Numbered from the stretch's first letter, positions 43,486 to 51,866 are shown. The stretch: DNA of 64,000 nucleotides from Bacillus sp. CHD6a (GCF_001293645.1 NZ_LBMD01000010.1:124001-188000), one strand, 5' to 3'. Notes: generated from the sequence alone by a model not told the origin. A program made the numbers and translations.

Positions 43486-45204
43486 ATGACACTAAACATA
43501 GAATCTATGATAAAGGCAGCAGCAAAAAAGACAAAAGCAGATCTTGTTATTAAAAATGGCAGAATAATAGATGTTTTTAATTTAGAGATTATTGAAGAAG
43601 ACATTGCCATAAAAGATGACATGATTATCGGGTTAGGTAAATTTGAGGGGAACGAAGAGGTAGATGCTAAAGGCGCATTTATTTGCCCCGGCCTTATTGA
43701 TGGTCATGTTCATATGGAATCATCCATGATACATCCCCACCATTTCACCAAGACCCTTTTAGAACATGGAGTCACAACCATCGTGACAGACCCTCACGAA
43801 ATTGCAAATGTAAGTGGAACAGCCGGAATTCAGTTCATGTTAGATGCTACAGAGAAAGCCCCAGTTGATGTATTCTTCATGCTGCCTTCTTGTGTTCCCG
43901 CTACATCCTTAGAGCATAATGGAGCCACCATTCAAGCAGAAGACCTTGCTCCATTTTATGAAAATGACAGAGTCATTGGTTTGGCCGAAGTGATGGATTT
44001 CCCTGCAGTCCGTGACGGTAACCCAGCCATGATAGCAAAATTGACACAAGCATCTAAGCATAATAAAAAAATCGATGGACATGGCGCAGGTCTTGCTCCT
44101 GAAGACATAAATATTTACGCATCCGCCAACATAAAAACTGATCATGAATGCGTTACGGCACAAGAAGCAAAGGAAAGACTTAAGCGTGGAATGTATGTCA
44201 TGATGCGGGAAGGAACTGTCGCGAAAGACGTTAGAGCCTTGATTCCTCTCGTAAACGAACGAAATGCAAGAAGATTTCTATTCTGTACGGACGATAAACA
44301 CCTTGATGATTTAGTAAACGAAGGGAGCATTGACTATAACGTCCGCCTCTCCATACAGGAAGGACTTGACCCTCTGCTAGCTATTCAAATCGCGACTCTG
44401 AATGCGGCAGAATGTTTTTCATTAACGGATAGAGGCGCGGTGGCACCAGGATATCGTGCAGATCTATTATTCATTGAAGACCTCGAAAACTTCACTATTA
44501 AAGATGTCTATAAGAATGGCATAAGAGCAAAAGCGAAAGGCCAACTATTACCTATTCCTGTTCCAGATCTTTTGCAGAACTCTGTAAATATGAAATCTAT
44601 TATTAAAGATGATCTAAAAATAAGTGTGAGAAGCGATCAACCATGCAACATTATTGAAATCATTCCCAATAGCCTTGTTACCAAGCACATAACAGAATCT
44701 GTAACAGCCCATAACAAGGAATTTGTTTCCAGCATTGATAAGGATCAATTAAAACTTGCAGTAATTGAAAGACATAATTGTCTCGGCCATGTTGGTCTTG
44801 GAATCGTTAAAGGGTTTCAGATAAAGAATGGGGCAATAGCATCCACCGTAGCACATGACTCTCATAATATTGTTACAGTTGGCACCAGTGATGAAGATAT
44901 GTTAGTTGCAGTCAAGGAAATAGAACAGATTAGTGGAGGATTAGTGGTGGTTTGTAATGAAAAGGTAGTAGCCTCATTGCCCTTAGAAATTTCGGGCTTG
45001 ATGGCGAATATGACTACAGAAAAAACTCTTTCTTCTTTAAAAGAGCTTCACGATGCCCTTCACCTTATCGGCAGTCAAAAAAGCTTTAACCCTTTTGTTG
45101 CACTCTCTTTTTTAAGTCTTCCAGTTATCCCAGAATTGAAGTTAACTGACACAGGGCTTTTTAATGTAAGAAAGTTTGAGCATATTCCTATTCAAGCTAA
45201 GTAG
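43486..45204 (+). CDS. adeC: Adenine deaminase AdeC
   Basis: A 572-residue amidohydrolase that turns adenine into hypoxanthine and ammonia. It shows the N-terminal DLVIKNGRIIDVFN (about residues 18-31), the metal-binding GLIDGHVHMESSM (about 70-82), TDPHEIANV (about 100-108), the later HGAGL (about 199) and FCTDDKHLDD (about 264-273). Length and motifs are canonical. ATG 43486 follows TTGGAGGG; an in-frame ATG at 43432 sits inside the terminator. Its product hypoxanthine feeds purine salvage, and the gene is controlled by the upstream guanine-type riboswitch. Confidence 0.94.
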   Translation: MTLNIESMIKAAAKKTKADLVIKNGRIIDVFNLEIIEEDIAIKDDMIIGLGKFEGNEEVDAKGAFICPGLIDGHVHMESSMIHPHHFTKTLLEHGVTTIVTDPHEIANVSGTAGIQFMLDATEKAPVDVFFMLPSCVPATSLEHNGATIQAEDLAPFYENDRVIGLAEVMDFPAVRDGNPAMIAKLTQASKHNKKIDGHGAGLAPEDINIYASANIKTDHECVTAQEAKERLKRGMYVMMREGTVAKDVRALIPLVNERNARRFLFCTDDKHLDDLVNEGSIDYNVRLSIQEGLDPLLAIQIATLNAAECFSLTDRGAVAPGYRADLLFIEDLENFTIKDVYKNGIRAKAKGQLLPIPVPDLLQNSVNMKSIIKDDLKISVRSDQPCNIIEIIPNSLVTKHITESVTAHNKEFVSSIDKDQLKLAVIERHNCLGHVGLGIVKGFQIKNGAIASTVAHDSHNIVTVGTSDEDMLVAVKEIEQISGGLVVVCNEKVVASLPLEISGLMANMTTEKTLSSLKELHDALHLIGSQKSFNPFVALSFLSLPVIPELKLTDTGLFNVRKFEHIPIQAK

Positions 45205-45239
45205 AGCAAGTATGTCATGATTCCCATCACTTCTTCCTA

Positions 45240-45265
45240 GTTTTAAAAGTTGTTGCTGAGGGTAC
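45240..45265 (+). promoter_or_regulatory. Candidate sigma-B promoter of the usp gene
   Basis: GTTTTA (45240-45245), 14 bp, GGGTAC (45260-45265) resembles the general stress sigma-B consensus GTTTAA-N12-15-GGGTAT. A stress-induced promoter suits a universal stress protein. Confidence 0.4.
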
Positions 45266-45318
45266 TTAATTTACAACAATAAGCTTACTTAAAATAATTA
45301 AAAAGGAGACGATGGAGA

Positions 45319-45834
45319 ATGGAAACTTTCAATAATATTTTAATTGCCTACGACGGTTCCAAGAGCAGTTTGAAAGCAGTACAAATGGGGATAGATATGA
45401 AAAAAAAGCTACACTCACACCTTACCATTTTACATGTGTTAGAAGAAACATCTGTAAATGTCCCTATACCTGCTACACGACCTGACACACTTCCTGCTGG
45501 TGGAATGGGCAATGTGGATGGATTGAATATTTATACAAATAATGTAAAAGAAACGGTGCCAAGTCAGCAACGTGTTGCTATTGCTGATGAAGATTACATT
45601 TCTCAATCTCTTAGCGAAGTGCATTCCTTACTTGCTCAAGAAAGAGTAGAAGCACCCGTTGAAGTAATGCAAGGAGATCCTGCGAAAACCATTTGCAACT
45701 ATGCCGACACAAATAACAATGACCTAATCATTATAGGAAGCAGAGGGCTTGGAGGATTAAAGAAATTAATACTAGGAAGTGTAAGTGATAAAGTCACCAA
45801 TACGGCTAATTGTCCAGTACTAATTGCAAAATAA
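45319..45834 (+). CDS. Universal stress protein (UspA family)
   Basis: A 171-residue UspA-fold protein, slightly longer than the usual 140-150 because of an insert (about residues 50-85, rich in Pro, Gly, Asn). It starts NILIAYDGSKSSLKAVQMGI and ends with the ATP-binding motif GSRGLGGLKKLILGSVSDKV (about 139-158), which matches G-2x-G-9x-G(S). ATP binding is therefore likely. AAGGAGACG precedes the ATG. It is monocistronic with a strong terminator. Confidence 0.88.
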   Translation: METFNNILIAYDGSKSSLKAVQMGIDMKKKLHSHLTILHVLEETSVNVPIPATRPDTLPAGGMGNVDGLNIYTNNVKETVPSQQRVAIADEDYISQSLSEVHSLLAQERVEAPVEVMQGDPAKTICNYADTNNNDLIIIGSRGLGGLKKLILGSVSDKVTNTANCPVLIAK

Positions 45835-45861
45835 CAAAAATGTATATATTGCTTTCTATCT

Positions 45862-45894
45862 ATCAGGTTCCGCTTTGGAACCTGATGTTTTTTT
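45862..45894 (+). terminator. usp terminator
   Basis: ATCAGGTTCC and GGAACCTGAT form a perfect 10-bp stem with loop GCTTT, followed by GTTTTTTTGG. Confidence 0.93.
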
Positions 45895-45967
45895 GGGAAA
45901 TTTAAAATTCACCAACCTCTGGGCGCCTGCATACCGTATAGAGAATTTATTAGAAGGGAGCAATCCT

Positions 45968-46408
45968 ATGTATCCTTATCGTCAACTTAGTTTTCCACCA
46001 TTCGGACCGCCTCCCGGTGGAGGGCAAGGACCTGGTTTTGGGCCGCCTTCTGGTGGACCACCAGGATTTGGACCACCAAGTGGAGGCCCTGGTTTCGGGC
46101 CGCCTGGAGGAGGATCTGGTGGAGGTCCTGGAAGTGGCCCGCCACCAGGACCTCCACCATCCACGCCTCCACCTCAAACTGCTAGTTTAGGCGCACCAGG
46201 TGGACCAACAGCATTGGCAGTGGACCCTGGCGCATTTTATGGGTGTTTATACCGCTATACATGGGTTCGGTTAAATAATGGAGAGCAATTCTGGTTCTAC
46301 CCTACCTTTATTGGAAGAAGGTCGGTAGCTGGCTACCGCTGGTTCTTCTTTACATGGATGTACTATGGAATAGACTCAAATCGAATTCGTTCTTTCCAAT
46401 GCGTGTGA
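45968..46408 (+). CDS. Gly/Pro-rich low-complexity protein with aromatic C-terminal domain
   Basis: A 146-residue protein. Residues 10-75 consist almost entirely of Gly, Pro and Phe in near-repeats such as GFGPPSGGP. Residues 90-146 form a distinct aromatic, basic domain with YRYTWVRLNNGEQFWFYP and two cysteines. There is no signal peptide. ATG 45968 follows GGGAG at six bases; the longer frame from 45824 has no site. Similar Bacillus proteins are sometimes labelled transporter without basis; a spore-coat or surface role is possible but unproven. Confidence 0.65.
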   Translation: MYPYRQLSFPPFGPPPGGGQGPGFGPPSGGPPGFGPPSGGPGFGPPGGGSGGGPGSGPPPGPPPSTPPPQTASLGAPGGPTALAVDPGAFYGCLYRYTWVRLNNGEQFWFYPTFIGRRSVAGYRWFFFTWMYYGIDSNRIRSFQCV

Positions 46409-46440
46409 TGTAACTAAATAGATAGACTTCTAAAAATAGC

Positions 46441-46471
46441 AACACACCACAGTCAACTGCGGTGTGTTTTT
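46441..46471. terminator. Terminator after the Gly/Pro-rich gene
   Basis: ACACACCACAGT and ACTGCGGTGTGT form a stem followed by TTTTTG on the plus strand. It directly abuts the stop of the minus-strand small gene at 46473 and may serve both. Confidence 0.85.
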
Positions 46472-46472
46472 G

Positions 46473-46628
46473 TTATTGTGATTCTCTTGTTGATAGTCGA
46501 TGTGTATTGCTATTAGCTCCTTGTCGAGAGGCTGCTAAACGTTCTGTTTTCCCAATGGCTCTATGCTCTGTCTGGGATTTAAATAGAGCCTGCCTCTTCT
46601 CCAACTTGGCCTTCAACCTCTTATTCAC
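46473..46628 (-). CDS. Small basic hypothetical protein (51 aa)
   Basis: A GTG at 46626-46628 follows GGGAGGAATTGAT, a strong ribosome binding site, and opens 51 codons: it begins VNKRLKAKLEKRQALF and ends NTHRLSTRESQ. The protein is rich in Lys, Arg, Gln and Ser, without cysteine or membrane segment, probably helical in its first half. It fills an otherwise empty 365-bp gap and runs opposite to its neighbours. I do not recognise it; a small spore or nucleic-acid-associated protein is conceivable. Confidence 0.5.
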   Translation of the reverse strand: MNKRLKAKLEKRQALFKSQTEHRAIGKTERLAASRQGANSNTHRLSTRESQ

Positions 46629-46687
46629 ATCAATTCCTCCCTCATCTCTTACCTAATAAATACCCACTTTGTCCAATATAAAACTCA

Positions 46688-46748
46688 TTGATTTTTTAAG
46701 TCAGTTATTATATACTGTGTTTTACAGTCAACCTAACGAACGGTAGGT
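46688..46748 (+). promoter_or_regulatory. Promoter and operator of the tetR-SMR operon
   Basis: TTGATT (46688-46693), 17 bp, TATACT (46711-46716) form a sigma-A promoter. ACCTAACGAACGGTAGGT (46731-46748) is an 18-bp dyad with one mismatch per arm pair, placed just downstream of the -10, a typical TetR-family operator. ACTGT-GTTTT-ACAGT (46714-46728) is a second small dyad overlapping the -10. Confidence 0.65.
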
Positions 46749-46774
46749 AGTTGCGAGTCAGGAGGGAAAGAATA

Positions 46775-47368
46775 ATGTCTAGTTCCACAGCCGAGCGCAT
46801 AAAGCAGCACGCACTCCAGCTTTTTGCTCAAAAAGGATATTTTGGTACATCTTTAAATGAGGTAGCATCTCTAGTCGGTATAAAAAAGCCATCTCTGTAT
46901 GCTCATTTCAAAAATAAAGATGATCTGTATATAACAATTCTGCAAGACCTAATGGACAATTTTATTGAACGGGTCAAAATTGATGCTGCCGAGTTGGAAT
47001 CGAGTTCGACAAGAGCATTGTTGTATCGCTTTCTAACTAATATGGTAGATTTCTGGAAGGATGACACGTTGGGTTTATTGTATAAGCGAACTCTTCTTTT
47101 TCCAGAAGAGAAATTTCGTTCATCCATCCATGAACAATTTCTCCAAACAGAAATCTATACAACTGAAATTTTGTCCAAAATCTTTTCAAAAGGACAACAC
47201 AATGGTGAAGTGCCTCCACAACCATTGGACCCTCTAATTGACGCATATTATTGCTTAATTGATGGATTGTTTCTTCAACGGTTCTTATATTCAAGTTCTG
47301 AATTCGACAAGAAAGTCGAGCATGCTTTTGAACATTTTTGGAAAGCAACCGAGATAGGAGGAAGGTAG
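46775..47368 (+). CDS. TetR-family repressor of the SMR efflux pair
   Basis: A 197-residue TetR protein. The helix-turn-helix is LNEVASLVGIKKPSLYAHFKNKDDLY (shown in part as VGIKKPSLYAHFKNK, about residues 35-49). The variable C-terminal domain (about 70-197) should bind the inducer. It lies two bases upstream of the first SMR gene and 27 bases after a dyad operator, so it very likely represses itself and the pump genes. The order matches yvdT-yvdS-yvdR in B. subtilis. ATG 46775 follows GGAGGG. Confidence 0.88.
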   Translation: MSSSTAERIKQHALQLFAQKGYFGTSLNEVASLVGIKKPSLYAHFKNKDDLYITILQDLMDNFIERVKIDAAELESSSTRALLYRFLTNMVDFWKDDTLGLLYKRTLLFPEEKFRSSIHEQFLQTEIYTTEILSKIFSKGQHNGEVPPQPLDPLIDAYYCLIDGLFLQRFLYSSSEFDKKVEHAFEHFWKATEIGGR

Positions 47369-47370
47369 CC

Positions 47371-47727
47371 ATGCAATGGATATTTATTTTTATCGCAGGT
47401 ATACTCGAAATAATTTGGGTATTAGGACTAAGATATTCCGATGGGTTCACAGTTCTAATACCAAGTATCATAACCCTAATTACACTAGCAATAAGTTTTT
47501 ACTTGTTTTCTAAGTCCTTAAAATTTTTGCCAATAGGAACTGCATATGCCATATTCACAGGACTTGGTGCAGCTGGTACTGCTATTGTAGGAATTTTATA
47601 TTTTGGAGAGTCAGCAAGCCCCTCCAAACTTTTCTTTCTAAGCCTTATGTTACTTGGTATTATCGGATTAAAAATGACTACTTCTGATGATGTAGCGGAA
47701 AAAGAAGTTGTAGAGGAGGGGAAATAA
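47371..47727 (+). CDS. SMR efflux subunit, SugE/Gdx-like (YvdS-like)
   Basis: A 118-residue four-helix small multidrug resistance protein. The essential Glu is in LEIIWVLGLRYSDGF (residues 12-26), whose WxxGLxYSxGF pattern is the SugE/Gdx signature for guanidinium-type substrates, and the GTAYAIFTGLGAAG block (about 58-71) is typical. A charged 15-residue tail (DDVAEKEVVEEGK) is not part of the fold. GAGGAAGG overlaps the tetR stop. It probably pairs with the next gene as a heterodimer. Confidence 0.87.
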   Translation: MQWIFIFIAGILEIIWVLGLRYSDGFTVLIPSIITLITLAISFYLFSKSLKFLPIGTAYAIFTGLGAAGTAIVGILYFGESASPSKLFFLSLMLLGIIGLKMTTSDDVAEKEVVEEGK

Positions 47728-47728
47728 A

Positions 47729-48040
47729 ATGGCATGGATTTTTCTTACTATTGCCGGCATATGTGAAATCGGAGCAGTTGCATCACTAAAATTAGCAGAA
47801 GGATTCAAAAGATTTATTCCTTCTATTAGTTTTGTTGTAATTGGAATGTCTAGCTTCTACTTTCTTTCCCTTGCCTTGAAAGAAATACCGATGGGTACTG
47901 CTTATGCTGTCTGGACAGGGATAGGTTCGGCAGGTAGTGTAATTCTTGGAATGATTTTCTTTCATGAATCAAAAGATAGGATTCGTATTTTTTTGCTTTC
48001 ATTAATCATAATCGGTGTTATTGGTCTCAAGTTAGCATAA
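47729..48040 (+). CDS. SMR efflux subunit, second half of the pair (YvdR-like)
   Basis: A 103-residue four-helix SMR protein. The essential Glu is in AGICEIGAVASLKLAEGF (residues 9-26); GTAYAVWTGIGSAG (about 58-71) is the conserved loop. It starts one base after the previous stop with GAGGAGGGG upstream. Paired SMR genes usually form antiparallel heterodimers such as YkkCD or EbrAB. The TetR gene upstream and a terminator downstream bound the operon. Confidence 0.87.
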   Translation: MAWIFLTIAGICEIGAVASLKLAEGFKRFIPSISFVVIGMSSFYFLSLALKEIPMGTAYAVWTGIGSAGSVILGMIFFHESKDRIRIFLLSLIIIGVIGLKLA

Positions 48041-48042
48041 TA

Positions 48043-48081
48043 AAAAAAGCCATTCCAAATTTTCGCTCCGGAATGGCTTTT
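48043..48081. terminator. Bidirectional terminator between the SMR pair and the symporter
   Basis: AAAGCCATTCC and GGAATGGCTTT form a stem flanked by A and T runs, usable by both convergent genes. Confidence 0.92.
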
Positions 48082-48084
48082 GAT

Positions 48085-49341
48085 TTATATTTTTTGTTCT
48101 TTTGGTATCTTTACTTCTCCATCTTCAGATCTTGCCACAATATAAGCACAAGCGGCATCTCCAGTAATATTGACAGCTGTTCTAGTCATATCTAGTAAAC
48201 GGTCTATCCCTAATATTAAGGCAATTCCTTCAACTGGAAGGCCGACCTGTCCTAATACCATGGCAAGCAGGATAAACCCTACCCCTGGAACACCAGCTGT
48301 ACCGATACTTGCCACAACGGCTAAACCAACGACAGTCAAAAGTTGTGTCAACGTTAAATCAATGCCGTATACTTGAGCAATAAACACGGTGGCAACACCT
48401 TGCATAATTGCGGTGCCGTCCATATTGATGGTCGCTCCCAAAGGTTGAACGAAACTACTGATCCTCTTTGGCACACCAAGATTTTCTTGTGCGACATCCA
48501 TGGACATCGGTAATGTTGCATTACTACTTGATGTACTAAAAGCGACACTCATAGCTGGAGAAAAACGTTTAAAGAATATAATGGGATTGATTTTCCCTAG
48601 GAAAAATAAAGCAAGTCCATAGGTGACAAAGAAATGTATAAATAAAGCTAAAATGACAACTAAAAAGTATGCTCCCATTGCTTTAATAGCATCTAACCCA
48701 AGTCCGCCAACTGCTGAGGCGATTAAACCGAATGCACCATAAGGAGCTGTTTTAATTACGATATTTACTAGCAGCATTACGATGTCATTCGCTTGTTCAA
48801 GCAGAGTTTTTACTTTACCTGCTTTTTCACCTAAAGCATTAATGGCAAATCCAAGTAAGACGGAAAATGAAATGATCTGCAGCATTTCCCCTTCAGCCAT
48901 TGCTTTAATTGGATTAGTTGGAATTATGTTTAATAATGTTTCCATAACAGGAGGAGCTTTTTCAGGTGTATCCTCTTTAGCCAATTCATCCACTAACATA
49001 CTTTCAAAGTCACCTGCAAGTCCCGGTTGAATAACGGAAGCAAGTGTAAGTCCGATAGTGATGGCAATACATGTTGTGATAAGGAAAAAAAGAATGGTTT
49101 TCAGACCGATACTTCCGAGCTTTTTCGTATCCCCAAGTCCTACAACTCCGAGTGTAATGGAGATAAGTACGATTGGAACAACCAGCATCGTAATGAGGTT
49201 TAAAAAGATCTTCCCTAATGGTTGGAATAAATATGTATCTAATGGATCAAATAAAGACGGTGCATAAACATTTAATGCAAGACCAACCAGAATACCTAAA
49301 ATAAGACCAATAATGATTTTCTTAGTCAATGTCATTTTCAC
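48085..49341 (-). CDS. Sodium/proton-dicarboxylate (glutamate/aspartate) symporter, GltT/DctP-like
   Basis: A 418-residue DAACS symporter with about eight membrane helices and two re-entrant loops. Signatures: the Ser-rich loop AFSTSSSNATLPMS (about residues 267-280), the cation-binding NMDGTAIMQGVATVFIAQ (about 303-320) and GVPGVGFILLAMVL (about 348-361), followed by GIDRLLDMTRTAVNITGDA (about 375-393). Asp and Arg/Thr residues of the last helix suggest an acidic amino acid or dicarboxylate. Translation starts at GTG 49341 after GGGAGG. The 310-bp gap upstream holds only promoter-like AT-rich DNA. Confidence 0.9.
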   Translation of the reverse strand: MKMTLTKKIIIGLILGILVGLALNVYAPSLFDPLDTYLFQPLGKIFLNLITMLVVPIVLISITLGVVGLGDTKKLGSIGLKTILFFLITTCIAITIGLTLASVIQPGLAGDFESMLVDELAKEDTPEKAPPVMETLLNIIPTNPIKAMAEGEMLQIISFSVLLGFAINALGEKAGKVKTLLEQANDIVMLLVNIVIKTAPYGAFGLIASAVGGLGLDAIKAMGAYFLVVILALFIHFFVTYGLALFFLGKINPIIFFKRFSPAMSVAFSTSSSNATLPMSMDVAQENLGVPKRISSFVQPLGATINMDGTAIMQGVATVFIAQVYGIDLTLTQLLTVVGLAVVASIGTAGVPGVGFILLAMVLGQVGLPVEGIALILGIDRLLDMTRTAVNITGDAACAYIVARSEDGEVKIPKEQKI

Positions 49342-49651
49342 ATCGAAATCCTCCCTTTTGTTATACTAATAAAATTTCTCTTTTCAAAACAGTGAAGACT
49401 TCCCCTTTAAATCGACAAAAGGCGACTTTTTTCATTCTACGGTGTATTTATATTTATGTAAAGTGATTTATGATAGACCAAATTCCTTCTACCTGTTATA
49501 ATACACAATAAAAAGACCGAAAGTCGGGTTGTTTTCCTTTTGAAATTTTGATATATTTAACAACTGATTTCTATTTTTAATTACCCATAATATTAACTTT
49601 TATAGCATTTACAAATAGAAAATTTTTCATGCAATTAATGGAGGGGTTTAA
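49342..49651. other. 310-bp intergenic region without a gene
   Basis: AT-rich spacer between two divergent genes. It should contain both promoters; TATAATACACAATA near 49497 is a possible -10 region. AATCGACAAAAGGCGACTTTTTTC near 49412 is a weak hairpin with a T run. I see no open frame with a ribosome binding site and no known RNA motif. Confidence 0.5.
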
Positions 49652-49882
49652 ATGAAACTACTTTGGAGGGTAATCGTTGCCATATTTGTTCTTATTGTTG
49701 CAAAACTGTGTTTGGATTCTTATCAAATAATTAAAGTTGCTGCCGGTGGAGATCATATTAGAATTGATCCTGCATTGTATTTTAATCTATCCTATGTAAT
49801 TTTCGGTTTTATCGGAATGATGTTTTTTTCGGATATCTATAAAAAACACATGAAAAAACGAAGCAATCAGTTAAAATTTTAA
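49652..49882 (+). CDS. Small membrane hypothetical protein (76 aa)
   Basis: A 76-residue protein with two membrane segments (about residues 4-26 and 44-62) and a basic end (KKHMKKRSNQLKF). A short polar loop, KVAAGGDHIRIDPAL, lies between them and probably faces outside. ATG 49652 follows GGAGGGG. It is monocistronic, with a bidirectional terminator after it. No family recognised. Confidence 0.7.
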   Translation: MKLLWRVIVAIFVLIVAKLCLDSYQIIKVAAGGDHIRIDPALYFNLSYVIFGFIGMMFFSDIYKKHMKKRSNQLKF

Positions 49883-49916
49883 TGGCATAACAGCCAATTT
49901 ATGGATATTAATTACA

Positions 49917-49949
49917 TAAAAAACCAGGATAATAGTCCTGGTTTTTTAT
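49917..49949. terminator. Bidirectional terminator
   Basis: AAAAAACCAGGA and TCCTGGTTTTTT form a perfect stem with loop TAATAG, shared by the convergent genes on each side. Confidence 0.92.
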
Positions 49950-49968
49950 TATTAAAATATAATGAAAG

Positions 49969-50871
49969 TTAATCTACTTCTTTTCCTTTAGACGCTTCTA
50001 AAATTTCAAACCACTGCTGTTTAGAAAGCTGGATATTCAATGCCGAAACCGCAGACTTTACTCTTTCTAGCTTACCTGATCCAACTATTGGAATAATTTT
50101 AGCAGGATGTGTTAATAACCAAGCATATAGAACCTGGTCCATTGAGTTTGCACCAGTTTCGCTTTGTAATTTTTCTAACACACTTCTTACTCGACTGACG
50201 TTGTCATCTGTACTAGAGAAGATACTTCCCCCGCCTAAAGGCGACCATGCCATTGGAGAAATTCGGTCCATTTGACACTGTTCAATTGTCCCTTTTTCAA
50301 AGTGTTCCAAGTGAGTAGCCGAAATTTCAATTTGATTTGTCACCAACGGTTCCTCTAAGTAGGAGTTAAGCAGATTAAATTGTGAAGGTGCAAAGTTGGA
50401 TACACCAAAACGTTTTACCTTTCCTTCTCTTTTTAACTGAGTGAAAGCCTCAGCCACTTCACTTGGATCCATCATCGGGTCTGGTCTATGTATTAATAAA
50501 ACATCAATATAATCCGTTTGGAAATTTCTTAATGAACGTTCTGCAGATTGAATAATGTGCTCTCTGCTTGTGTCATAATATTTTATTTTATGCTCCGGTC
50601 TATTGGAGGAAATTAATTTAATTCCACACTTTGTCACTATTTCAATTTTTTCTCTTAAGGAAGGCTTTAATCCTAGTGCTTCACCAAATTTCTCTTCCAC
50701 TGTGTAATTGCCGTAAATATCTGCATGATCAAAGCTAGTAACGCCTAGATCTAAACAGTTTTCTATAAAATCCACAACCTCTTCCCTGCTGTAACCCCAA
50801 TCATTCAAACGCCACATTCCATGAACAATTCTAGAGAGGGAAACATCTTCTGCTAACTGAACTCTTTCCAT
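49969..50871 (-). CDS. Aldo/keto reductase
   Basis: A 300-residue (alpha/beta)8 NADPH-dependent reductase. The catalytic tetrad can be placed: Asp and Tyr in FDHADIYGNY (about residues 47-56), Lys in VTKCGIKL (about 83) and His in LLIHRPDP (about 125-132). The coenzyme segment GSGKLERVKSAVSAL (about 262-276) is typical of the YdhF/YcsN group. It reduces aldehydes or ketones of unknown identity. Monocistronic; GGAGTG before the ATG. Confidence 0.88.
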   Translation of the reverse strand: MERVQLAEDVSLSRIVHGMWRLNDWGYSREEVVDFIENCLDLGVTSFDHADIYGNYTVEEKFGEALGLKPSLREKIEIVTKCGIKLISSNRPEHKIKYYDTSREHIIQSAERSLRNFQTDYIDVLLIHRPDPMMDPSEVAEAFTQLKREGKVKRFGVSNFAPSQFNLLNSYLEEPLVTNQIEISATHLEHFEKGTIEQCQMDRISPMAWSPLGGGSIFSSTDDNVSRVRSVLEKLQSETGANSMDQVLYAWLLTHPAKIIPIVGSGKLERVKSAVSALNIQLSKQQWFEILEASKGKEVD

Positions 50872-51038
50872 AACAACACTCCTATCTATCTAATAATAAG
50901 AAATTATACCTCTTTTAAGTATAATTAGCCAAAATTACTGCTTGTTTCCTATTCTAACCTATTACAAGATATACATCTTTGGGACTTTAAATTAAAATAG
51001 ATAATAAAATACAACTGTAATTAAGAAAGGATCCTACC

Positions 51039-51866
51039 ATGACTAACACGTCCAACTTCCTTATAGGTCAAAAATTAATAGATTTGAAGAATGAAGTAGC
51101 TGCTAGCATGCTATTGGAAATTCAACATGCTTACCCGAATGTACCTCAATATAGAGATGAAACAATTGAGGCTCAGATCAAGGAAATCTTTCAAACATTA
51201 TTAGTATTCTTGGGCGAATATGTCCAAGACCCTGAAAATAAAGTTTTAGACCGTGCCAAAGAATGGGGAGAATCTGTTGGATTCATGTCTGTGAAGTCTG
51301 GCGGATCACTGGAAGAAACACTTTCTAATATGACGTTATATAAAAAATGTCTATGGGCCTTTATTCAAAGAGAAGGTTATAAAGACGGGCTTAACATGAA
51401 CCAAATTACAGATATTTTTATTCTAATAGATGAAATCTTTAATATTATCGTCTATGGATTCAGTCACGCCTTCTCCATTGCTACTGAACAGAAAATGTTA
51501 GAAACAAAAGCTACCTACATTCGACTGTCCATTCCAATAGTCCCTTTACAAAAAGGGTTAGGGGTTCTGCCGCTAGTCGGAGAAATTGATGAGGTTCGCG
51601 CTGGAATACTGATAGAAGAAACACTGGAAAAAAGTAAAAACCTTTCAATATTCAACCTTATCATCGACTTTTCTGGTGTTTATCGTTTAGACGGAACAGT
51701 TTTGCACACCATGGACCTGCTGATTCGTTCTCTCAAACTAATTGGCATCACACCAATCATAACAGGCATGCGACCAGAACTCAGCCTACAATTCATCAAC
51801 TCTGGACTCAACCTTAAAGACATTCAAATCTGCGGTTCAATTGCGCAAGTATTACAGGAACAATAA
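51039..51866 (+). CDS. RsbR-type stressosome protein with STAS domain
   Basis: A 275-residue protein of the RsbR co-antagonist type. The N-terminal 140 residues look like the helical, non-heme globin sensor domain; residues 160-275 form a STAS domain with NLIIDFSGVYRLDGTVLH (about 206-223), IGITPIITGMRPELSLQFIN (about 237-256). These match the family that forms the stressosome with RsbS and RsbT upstream of sigma-B. No rsbS, rsbT or sigB gene is near. The Ser in DFSGV stands where RsbR proteins have the phosphorylated residue. GAAAGGATCC before the ATG is an acceptable ribosome site. Confidence 0.82.
   Translation: MTNTSNFLIGQKLIDLKNEVAASMLLEIQHAYPNVPQYRDETIEAQIKEIFQTLLVFLGEYVQDPENKVLDRAKEWGESVGFMSVKSGGSLEETLSNMTLYKKCLWAFIQREGYKDGLNMNQITDIFILIDEIFNIIVYGFSHAFSIATEQKMLETKATYIRLSIPIVPLQKGLGVLPLVGEIDEVRAGILIEETLEKSKNLSIFNLIIDFSGVYRLDGTVLHTMDLLIRSLKLIGITPIITGMRPELSLQFINSGLNLKDIQICGSIAQVLQEQ

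Noticed and set aside
45950-46177. Minus-strand frames rich in Pro, Gly, Trp and Ser opposite the Gly/Pro-rich gene
   Set aside because: Antisense shadows of the low-complexity GGN/CCN tract without ribosome binding sites; the plus strand has a strong site and a defined C-terminal domain.
46409-47370. Guanidine riboswitch upstream of the SMR pair
   Set aside because: None of the conserved guanidine-I elements could be found; a TetR gene and operator occupy the upstream region.
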